Of a DNA stretch of 64,000 nt, positions 34,095 to 41,204 are shown in pieces. A program made the translations under genes and the position numbers. How positions within the stretch are numbered: position 1 is the stretch's first letter; each line of letters begins with the position of its first letter. The notes under the pieces are model-generated. The model saw nothing but the letters and a program-made list of their open reading frames with translations. It made no database searches and had not been told where the DNA came from. The DNA lies in NCBI GenBank assembly GCA_026393835.1, contig JAPKZK010000146.1, positions 18,835 to 82,834 on the forward strand, given 5' to 3'. This DNA comes from Candidatus Aminicenantota bacterium (GTDB lineage Bacteria > Acidobacteriota > Aminicenantia > UBA2199).

Positions 34095-36925
34095 CAAGCG
34101 ATTCCTTCATTTTGATTTTCAGTAATCAGATAACGCAAATCTATTCCTTCTTCCTCAAGTATTTTCTTTTTCCAATTTAAGGATTCCCATTGAAGAGTAT
34201 TAATTAGTCCAATACGAAAGTGAAAAAGTTTGGCTCTAAGAGCAACTTCACTGGGTGAGAAATTCAGGATACTGTCGCTATCACATATCAGATGTTTTCT
34301 ATTTTCATAGATAAAGGTTAATATCCCTCTAAACATTCTTATGGAAGACTTTTGCCTTTTCTCTTTTTCACCCACCGTCAGGATTTCAGGACGGAGAGGC
34401 ATCTTTTCGTAAAGCTGATCGATATTATTATCTATCACATCCGGTGGATAAACATATTGATTCAAAACAGAAATAACGAATGGATGTATACTTTCCAGGG
34501 TAGGAAGTAGAAAAACGAATAATCCAAGGGTTCGAATCAGATTTTTTTCAGTATTCGATGAATCAAAAAATACCTTAATATTCTCATTAATAATATACTC
34601 AATCCCTTTGGGATAATCCAATCTCGATATCAATCGTTTGAAAATATTAATCAGTACTTCCGGTTTTCTGATTTCAAAAGTATCCTCTTTGTCTGAAAAT
34701 TCGAAAATAATTTTTCTACTCTCTATATCTTCTAAAGCTGATAATAGTAAGAACCTGAGAATAATATGAGAATCGAAATCTTTTTTCGATTGAATTAAGA
34801 GAAGCCAATACCAAAAACTGTATAGCTTAAAATTACTGTAAAAACCATTCTTTAGCAAAATAATATCCCCTGCAATTTCCTGGAATATCAGTTTAATTCT
34901 TTCAATCGTTTCTCCTGGTAATTGGTTAGGGAATATCTCGATCAATTCATTTAATCTATTTCTCAAATTGCTCAATTCATCAGCGCTAATAAATGTATGC
35001 ATTATTTCATGGTACATCGAATAAAATATTTCAGGTTGAAACAGATGAAACACATTCGCCTCTGTGACATTGAAACTATCACGATATATACGAATATGGG
35101 GATATGGGCTGATTATTGTAAAACCTTTTTTTAAATGGCAATCCATATCGTCTAATAGCAAATTCTGCATCCCCGTAACGGCAGAAAGAATCCGGTGCAA
35201 CCTCCCAGAAAAATCAACCCCGGTCTCATTTTTGTCCATCATCGGATAGCTTGATAAATATCGATGTGAAAACCCTTGATAAAAACGCTGAATAGCGTCG
35301 TAAAAAACTTTTACAAGTGCATATGAATTTGCCCGCGCTATTTTTTTCGATTCTGGTAAAGATATTTTTTTATTACCACCTTTATTTGTTGAAAAAGATA
35401 ATAAGGGATCGTCCCCGGAAGTTCCACTTAAATCTATTTCCAAAGTATCAATTATCTCTCGGACACGGTACATAAATGGATACATATCGATGAAACTGTC
35501 GCAGGTAAATCGATCCGTTATACATGAATCGAATAACGAAAAAATGCGGGACAATCCTATTGTAATAGAACTAGGCAGTATTTTAGATAATATGAACGAT
35601 CCCTTCCTTTCCTTTTTAAAAGCCTCATCTATCGATACTCCGCCTTTATATCCCAGTGATAGCTTTTCTAATTGAGATACAAACCCTCCTTCGTTCATTA
35701 GGTGTTTGCTCTCCCATTTAACTTCATTGCCCTTTTCTTCACTATCTTTGAGTTGAGGCTTTTCTTCCTCAATATATGAAATAATGGTAAACGAATTATA
35801 AAATTGACTCCGCTTCATAAATTCTGAATATTTTTCTTCCCCTCTCAAATTACCACTCAGAGAAAACATCAGCAATTCAAACATAATCACAAGCTCTTTA
35901 CAACTCCTTGTTGCTGCTAACCACGGGTAAACATCGTACCGTCCAATGCTAAAAAATTTATTACAGACACGTTCATCATAAGTTCCTAAAACTTCACTGA
36001 TAATTTTTCTTACTTCTTTTAGATGACCTGGTTTTATAGACAAACGAAGTGAAGCAGAAACTTTTTCATTACCAAAATATTCCGGTAATACTTTCCCTGA
36101 TGGCAGCTTAACATTATTAAATAAAGTACTGCACTTCATCACCTCGTCACAAGACAAAAGAGACTGCGGCCCTTTTTCTTCCAACATTCTAACAAAATTT
36201 TCTTCAAGGGAATGACTCAATTCAAGACTATAACAAGGTGTACTATATGTAGTCAAAAAAATATGCTTTCGATTTAGTTCAATTTTCTCAAAATTTCCGA
36301 AGTTAAAAATTCTATTTTTTGATTCTAAAGAATATTTCAAATCATATAATGTCAAACCGCGAATTTTTTCTATAATAGGCCTGAATAATGATAGATATCC
36401 ATTATAATTACGTATAAATATAAAATATTCTTCCCATCCTAGAGTAGCCATCAACTCTATCTTAACGTCTTCCGAAACATACTCTTTCAAACACTCCGAC
36501 AATAAACCTGCTATAGCTTCCTCTATTTCAGGTCCACTTCTCAATATTAAGTGGTTGTGGATCTTGAGCTGCGTAATGATGCAAAAAGGTTTAAAGTACT
36601 TTTCATTAGCATCCTCTTGATGTGAAGACCAAACAGAATAGGCGCATTGAATTTGCTGTGAACTAATTCCTGGTAATGACGATATTGTATTTACCAGGCA
36701 AAAGTCATCAACATCGAGTCGAATTACTCTGTCAAACGGACCGAAAGCAACCAGGGATTCTACCTTCATAGGGATAAAATTTTTTTCTTGGTCCTCTTTC
36801 AACTTATTAATACGATCAGACACTGTTTTAAACATACCATACTGTTCTGAGTTAAATACAAATATTGTTCCACCTGCTATGGGTCTGAGCTTAATAGAAT
36901 TACCATCATTTGAACTGCAATTCAT
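34094..36925 (-). CDS. Large predicted zinc metalloprotease-like protein (HEXXH)
   Basis: This 943-aa protein has no family I can name. A zincin motif H639-E-I-M-H643 is followed 40 residues later by E683-I-A-G-D687, the spacing and ExxxD pattern of gluzincins, so Zn ligands H639, H643 and E683 are predicted. The N-terminal third contains three segments (about 52-100, 150-195, 285-355) that look like ferredoxin-like RAM/Lrp-AsnC effector modules, e.g. AFGPFDRVIRLDVDDF and FFSIGRYDVYPWLA. No signal peptide or transmembrane helix is evident, so it is probably cytoplasmic. AGGTGAT precedes the ATG. It is translationally coupled to the MBL gene, and an AraC-type gene ends 48 nt upstream. Confidence 0.82.
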   Translation of the reverse strand: MNCSSNDGNSIKLRPIAGGTIFVFNSEQYGMFKTVSDRINKLKEDQEKNFIPMKVESLVAFGPFDRVIRLDVDDFCLVNTISSLPGISSQQIQCAYSVWSSHQEDANEKYFKPFCIITQLKIHNHLILRSGPEIEEAIAGLLSECLKEYVSEDVKIELMATLGWEEYFIFIRNYNGYLSLFRPIIEKIRGLTLYDLKYSLESKNRIFNFGNFEKIELNRKHIFLTTYSTPCYSLELSHSLEENFVRMLEEKGPQSLLSCDEVMKCSTLFNNVKLPSGKVLPEYFGNEKVSASLRLSIKPGHLKEVRKIISEVLGTYDERVCNKFFSIGRYDVYPWLAATRSCKELVIMFELLMFSLSGNLRGEEKYSEFMKRSQFYNSFTIISYIEEEKPQLKDSEEKGNEVKWESKHLMNEGGFVSQLEKLSLGYKGGVSIDEAFKKERKGSFILSKILPSSITIGLSRIFSLFDSCITDRFTCDSFIDMYPFMYRVREIIDTLEIDLSGTSGDDPLLSFSTNKGGNKKISLPESKKIARANSYALVKVFYDAIQRFYQGFSHRYLSSYPMMDKNETGVDFSGRLHRILSAVTGMQNLLLDDMDCHLKKGFTIISPYPHIRIYRDSFNVTEANVFHLFQPEIFYSMYHEIMHTFISADELSNLRNRLNELIEIFPNQLPGETIERIKLIFQEIAGDIILLKNGFYSNFKLYSFWYWLLLIQSKKDFDSHIILRFLLLSALEDIESRKIIFEFSDKEDTFEIRKPEVLINIFKRLISRLDYPKGIEYIINENIKVFFDSSNTEKNLIRTLGLFVFLLPTLESIHPFVISVLNQYVYPPDVIDNNIDQLYEKMPLRPEILTVGEKEKRQKSSIRMFRGILTFIYENRKHLICDSDSILNFSPSEVALRAKLFHFRIGLINTLQWESLNWKKKILEEEGIDLRYLITENQNEGIA

Positions 36926-36973
36926 ACTATCACCTGCTTAGATTCGCCTCACTTTGCCTATGTCTGCAAGATA

Positions 36974-37552
36974 TTACATATCTTCCTCTGGGCATCTTAC
37001 ACTATTTCGTCGATCCTCAGAATTTTTTCTCCGCTCCACCTTCCCCCGATTGTTCAAGCCTTTGTTCCTTTCCCCGGGTCCCATTCGCCGGTCTTTTTGT
37101 CCCTTGCGACGGTCGCCACTCTTTGGGATAGGGCTATTAGCATTCACCCTCCGGTCCGGGAATCCGACTCTTCGATCCTCAATACCGGACCGCTCCGTCC
37201 TGTACTCCTTATACTGACGCGGTGATAACCCAAAATACCTCTTAAATACCCGGACAAAATAATCATCCGTGCGAAACCCCATTAACCGCGCCAATTCCTT
37301 TATGGAAATATCTTCCCCGGACATCAATATAAACGCACTCCGGTACATCTTCTCATTGGCTAAATAATCATCCAGAGTAATTTTCCTCTCGACCTTGAAC
37401 GTCCGCGATAACTTAGAACGATGGATATTAAACGCGTCCGCCAACGACGATACGGAAAGCGCGCCAAACTGCTCATCCTTCCTGGTGGCAAGATACTTAA
37501 TCAAACGCTCCGAAAGGGTCTCTTCTTCCACCTGTAATTTTTCTTTTCTCAT
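36974..37552 (-). CDS. AraC-type HTH protein with DRR-rich tail
   Basis: A 192-residue protein (start at ATG 37552; the frame is open further upstream but without homology). Two helix-turn-helix units (about 35-120) end with the AraC hallmark MGFRTDDYFVRVFKRYFGLSPRQYKEYR. No sugar-binding domain is present. A tail of about 70 residues is rich in D-R-R motifs (IEDRRVGFPDRRVN ... DRRKGQKDRR). The protein at 38162-38743 is a paralog with the same layout. Being 48 nt upstream of the HEXXH gene on the same strand, it is the likely operon regulator. No clear Shine-Dalgarno is seen. Confidence 0.8.
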   Translation of the reverse strand: MRKEKLQVEEETLSERLIKYLATRKDEQFGALSVSSLADAFNIHRSKLSRTFKVERKITLDDYLANEKMYRSAFILMSGEDISIKELARLMGFRTDDYFVRVFKRYFGLSPRQYKEYRTERSGIEDRRVGFPDRRVNANSPIPKSGDRRKGQKDRRMGPGERNKGLNNRGKVERRKNSEDRRNSVRCPEEDM

Positions 37553-38161
37553 CGTGTCATTCTTAATTTGCCCGCCATGAAAATAAAGTAGCCACAGACG
37601 AATATGGACAAACACAGGCTACATTCTGGGCATAAGCTTCCGCCCTTAGACCCTTCAAGGCCTTCAACAAACAACTAAGATTGTTTTCCCAGCACAGCAT
37701 TCCAGGTTTTATTAACGGATCAGTCTATCTAAACAGAACTGATTCGTAAAGCACAATGATGAATGAATACCACACTATTCGGCAAATGTAAAACGATACC
37801 TAAAAATTGTGCAAAATAACCCGACACGGTGTCTTGCCGCGAAAACGATCTTATAACGTTATTTTTCAATCATTCACCCCTGATCTTGAATAACGCCTAA
37901 CTTTAAATAGCGAAACTATTATTTAACCATTTGCAATTGATATAAAAGCGTTTCCAGGTCTCTGGGAATAAAATTTATGTTTTGCACAAAATTTATTATA
38001 CCGCCCGCGAAACACGCGAAACACACTAAAAAAATTTTGCCACGGACGAACACGGACACACACGGAAGACACTGAATAAAGAGCGAAGGTAAGAAGATAA
38101 GAAGGTGAGAAGGTAAAAAAAAATCTGTGTCAATCTGTGTAATCTGCGGACAATAAAACTA
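37553..38161. other. Intergenic stretch with dispersed repeats
   Basis: No gene is supported. It holds a weak copy of the CGGACGAACACGG repeat at 37592-37619, a clear copy at 38040-38068 (plus orientation), and an 'AATCTGTGTAATCTGCGG' word near 38130. The section 37700-38000 is AT-rich and could hold the regulator's promoter, but I cannot place one. Confidence 0.5.
38040..38068 (+). repeat. Dispersed repeat, CACGGACGAACACGGA family
   Basis: GCCACGGACGAACACGGACA and a short continuation, in inverse orientation to the copies at 38164-38193 and 38839-38871. The three bracket the second AraC-type gene and its downstream region. Confidence 0.65.
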
Positions 38162-38743
38162 CTATCCGTGTGTGTCCGTGTTCGTCCGTGGCTCAACGGT
38201 TCCATTTTCTTTCAGATGTCTCAATATTCCCTGGATATTGAAACCAGGCTTTATAGACTCCACAGACACGCTGGGGAGTGATTTTATATTATTCTTTCGG
38301 CGGTCTTTTACACCTTTTCGTCGATCTTCGGGATTCGTATACCGCTCAGGCAGAAAGGCCAGCGATTGCTGAGCCATTTCCCTTCGGCCCATGACTCCAG
38401 ACCTGATTTGCTGATACTCCCTGTAATTGCGCGGGTCGGTCCCGAAAAATTTCTCAAAAATCCGGCTAAAATGCCGGCAACCGCAAAACCCCAACCGCTC
38501 TGCTACTTGAAGAACAGGAATATCGAATCGGTTCGCCAATAAAAAAGCCGCCCGCATCATTTTTTCACGGCATAAATAATAGACCAGGGTCACCTTTATA
38601 TGAAGCTTAAATTCCCTGGCCAGAGTGGTCCGCTCCATATGGAAAATATCCGCCAACTTTGCCACACTGAGGTCCGCCAACTCCTCATCGGGCCGCTTCA
38701 TAATAAATTTGACTATTCTTTCGATTTTTGCTCGATATTTCAT
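38162..38743 (-). CDS. AraC-type HTH protein, paralog with DRR-rich segment
   Basis: This 193-aa protein is built as the one at 36974-37552: two HTH units ending in LGFCGCRHFSRIFEKFFGTDPRNYREYQQIR, then a tail with PEDRRKGVKDRRKN. The last ten or so residues (EPRTNTDTHG) and the stop codon are encoded by a copy of the CACGGACGAACACGGA repeat (38164-38193), so the original C-terminus has probably been replaced by repeat insertion. There is no clear ribosome-binding site. The nuo operon ends about 220 bp upstream on the same strand. Confidence 0.75.
   Translation of the reverse strand: MKYRAKIERIVKFIMKRPDEELADLSVAKLADIFHMERTTLAREFKLHIKVTLVYYLCREKMMRAAFLLANRFDIPVLQVAERLGFCGCRHFSRIFEKFFGTDPRNYREYQQIRSGVMGRREMAQQSLAFLPERYTNPEDRRKGVKDRRKNNIKSLPSVSVESIKPGFNIQGILRHLKENGTVEPRTNTDTHG
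38164..38193 (-). repeat. Dispersed repeat overlapping the 3' end of the AraC-type gene
   Basis: On the minus strand it reads GCCACGGACGAACACGGACA and continues to the stop codon. It supplies the gene's C-terminal codons. It is in the same orientation as the copy at 38839-38871 upstream of the gene, giving direct repeats around it. Confidence 0.65.
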
Positions 38744-38838
38744 AATAATATGTCACAAAAAAACACTCGTCCACCGATTATACAGAATAACACAGATTTT
38801 TTTCACCAATCTACCTCACACTCATCAATCACCGTTTT

Positions 38839-38871
38839 CTTTCCGTGTGTGTCCGTGTTCGTCCGTGGCTA
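38839..38871 (-). repeat. Dispersed repeat upstream of the AraC-type gene
   Basis: Near-identical to 38164-38193 and in the same orientation. It lies between the nuoK end and the AraC-type gene start. Confidence 0.65.
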
Positions 38872-38962
38872 AATCCCACTTACTTTGGTTCCCGAGCCTG
38901 ACGCTGCTAAGGAGTTAAACCCGCTGGTACGGTTCTACAAAACGGCCCCCCGCGCCGCGGGG

Positions 38963-39265
38963 TTACCATTTTAGGAGGTTGATTTCATCGACGTTGAGGG
39001 TTTTACTCTTTCGGAAAAGGGCCAGGATAATGGCCAGACCTATGGCTGCCTCTGCCGCGGCTACGGTCATTACAAATAAAACCAATACCTGCCCATCCAG
39101 GATATTATTCTGCCGCGCAAATGCGATAAAGGAAAGATTCACGGCATTGAGCATCATCTCGATACACATGAAAATCACGATGGCGTTACGCCGCACAAAA
39201 ACCCCCAATACCCCCAATGAAAAAAGTATGGCCGCTAATATTAAACAATGTGATACGGGTATCAT
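38963..39265 (-). CDS. nuoK: NADH-quinone oxidoreductase subunit K
   Basis: This 100-aa membrane subunit (MrpC-like) of complex I has three transmembrane helices and the conserved acidic residue in CIEMMLNAVNL of helix 2, which takes part in proton pumping. An AGGAGG ribosome-binding site precedes the ATG, 11 nt after nuoJ. It is the last gene of the operon here. Confidence 0.94.
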   Translation of the reverse strand: MIPVSHCLILAAILFSLGVLGVFVRRNAIVIFMCIEMMLNAVNLSFIAFARQNNILDGQVLVLFVMTVAAAEAAIGLAIILALFRKSKTLNVDEINLLKW

Positions 39266-39276
39266 AAAACGCCTCC

Positions 39277-39792
39277 TTATAACTTCTTCTTGCCGATCAA
39301 AATAACGCCGATGATGGCAATCAAAAGGATAACCGATGTGATTTCAAAGGGCAACAGGAACCGGCTGAATAACAACCGCCCAATGGAAACGGTATTGGAA
39401 ACGGCGGTATCCACATCCACTGTGGTCTGCGCCGCGGCGCCTTGCTTTCCCGTGGTAATCACGGTCATGGCCAAAACGCCAACTAATAATAGCACCAATA
39501 CCAGGCCGGCGACTTTCTGGAAACGGCCTTTCACCAGGGGCGCACTCTCTTTTTCAAGATTAAGCAGCATGATGACAAATAGGAATAATACCATGATGGC
39601 GCCGGCATATACTATCACCTGGATGGCGGCAATGAACTCGGCGGATAACAGGAGATAAATACAGGCCAAACAAAGCATTAACGTAATTAGAAACAACGCG
39701 CTGATGACGGGATTCTTCTGCACGACTACCATCACCCCGCTCACCAGGGCTCCTATGGCCATAATATAAAAAATGGGAACTACCAGCTCCAT
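39277..39792 (-). CDS. nuoJ: NADH-quinone oxidoreductase subunit J
   Basis: This 171-aa membrane subunit has five hydrophobic helices and the typical AAIQVIVYAGAIMVLFLFVIML stretch in helix 3, which links the quinone site to the antiporter-like modules. It starts 9 nt after nuoI. Confidence 0.94.
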   Translation of the reverse strand: MELVVPIFYIMAIGALVSGVMVVVQKNPVISALFLITLMLCLACIYLLLSAEFIAAIQVIVYAGAIMVLFLFVIMLLNLEKESAPLVKGRFQKVAGLVLVLLLVGVLAMTVITTGKQGAAAQTTVDVDTAVSNTVSIGRLLFSRFLLPFEITSVILLIAIIGVILIGKKKL

Positions 39793-39801
39793 GGGGACTC
39801 C

Positions 39802-40197
39802 TTATCGTAATAGGTGTTCTTTATCATATAACATGTCTTCTTTCTTATAGACCGCTAACTCATAATCCTCGGTCATACGAATGGCCTCTTTGGGACAGGC
39901 TTGCTCACAGAGACCACAAAAGATGCAGCGCCCCAGGTCGATGACAAATACTCCCGGGTACTTGCGATGCTCTTCATCTTCGGCCGGCTCAATGCGAATG
40001 GCCTGGGCCGGACATACGGTGGCGCAAAGATTACAGGCGACACATTTGGGCCGCCCCTCGGGGTCTTTCTCCAACCGCTGCACCCCACGAAAACGGGCGT
40101 ACGGGGTTCGCTTCTGCTGGGGATACCTCAGCGTAATGGGTTTCTGAAAAAAATGCTTGAGGGTAATGGATAACCCCTGGATAAGTGCTTTGATCAT
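39802..40197 (-). CDS. nuoI: NADH-quinone oxidoreductase subunit I (two 4Fe-4S)
   Basis: This 131-aa ferredoxin-like subunit is shorter than most NuoI. It has both tetra-Cys motifs for clusters N6a and N6b: CVACNLCATVCP and CIFCGLCEQACP. These carry electrons from the peripheral arm toward NuoB. The start overlaps the nuoH stop by ATGA. Confidence 0.94.
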   Translation of the reverse strand: MIKALIQGLSITLKHFFQKPITLRYPQQKRTPYARFRGVQRLEKDPEGRPKCVACNLCATVCPAQAIRIEPAEDEEHRKYPGVFVIDLGRCIFCGLCEQACPKEAIRMTEDYELAVYKKEDMLYDKEHLLR

Positions 40198-41204
40198 GAC
40201 CGGCTCCTTAATATCAAGATAACGATCCCGGTTATTAAGATGTTAACCAGGGATAGGGGCAATAGCACCTTCCAACCGAACTTCATCAATTGGTCGTAAC
40301 GGAAACGGGGAAAAGAAGCCCGTACCCAGATGAACAGGAACAGGATGAATACCATTTTGATGAAGAACCATAAAGGTCCAAGAATCCCGGATAAGAACGG
40401 CCCGTACCAGCCGCCTAAAAACAGGGTGGTAACCAGGCCGCTGATGACAATCATATGCGCATACTCGGATAAGTAAAAGAATGCGAATTTCAAACTGGAA
40501 TATTCGGTGTGAAACCCGGCCACTAATTCGCTTTCCGCTTCGGGAAGATCGAAAGGCGACCGATTGGCTTCGGCAAACGCACTGATCAGGAAAATGATGA
40601 AACCCAACGGCTGCAATACGATAAACCAGATATTTTTTTGCGCGTGTACGATGTCCATCATGGACAACGACCCGGTTATCATCAATACGCCGATGATGGA
40701 TAATCCCATGGTTATTTCGTAACTGATCATCTGGGCCGATGACCGCAAAGCGCCCAACAGGGAATATTTACTGTTGGACGACCACCCGGCCAATACAATC
40801 CCGTAAACGTTCAACGAACTTACGGCAAATACGAAAAGCAAACCGATGTTGATGTTGGCGACCACCAATTCGATGGTCCTGCCGAAAAGCTCTATGGGCT
40901 CGCCGAAAGGAATCACGGCAAATGTAAAGAATGTACATACCACCACGATGATGGGGGCGATAAAGTAAAGGAATTTATTGGCGCTGTCGACGTAAATGTC
41001 TTCCTTGAACAATACCTTGACGCCGTCGGCGATGGGCTGGAGCAATCCAAACCAGCCGGCATTCAGGGGACCGTGACGCAATTGCATGTGACCCAGTACT
41101 TTCCGTTCCATCCAGGTCACGTAGGCCACCCCGGTCAGGAAAACGACAAACACCGCCAGTGCTTTAACTACAAACAGGGCAAGGGCTATCCAGTCCATAT
41201 TCAT
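40194..41204 (-). CDS. nuoH: NADH-quinone oxidoreductase subunit H
   Basis: This 336-aa, roughly eight-helix membrane subunit forms the quinone chamber floor. It shows RHGPLNAGWFGLLQPIADGVK and the conserved EANRSPFDLPEAESELVAGFHTEY loop (written here across two motifs). The start overlaps the nuoG stop by one base (TAATG), with GAGG upstream. Confidence 0.95.
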   Translation of the reverse strand: MNMDWIALALFVVKALAVFVVFLTGVAYVTWMERKVLGHMQLRHGPLNAGWFGLLQPIADGVKVLFKEDIYVDSANKFLYFIAPIIVVVCTFFTFAVIPFGEPIELFGRTIELVVANINIGLLFVFAVSSLNVYGIVLAGWSSNSKYSLLGALRSSAQMISYEITMGLSIIGVLMITGSLSMMDIVHAQKNIWFIVLQPLGFIIFLISAFAEANRSPFDLPEAESELVAGFHTEYSSLKFAFFYLSEYAHMIVISGLVTTLFLGGWYGPFLSGILGPLWFFIKMVFILFLFIWVRASFPRFRYDQLMKFGWKVLLPLSLVNILITGIVILILRSRS

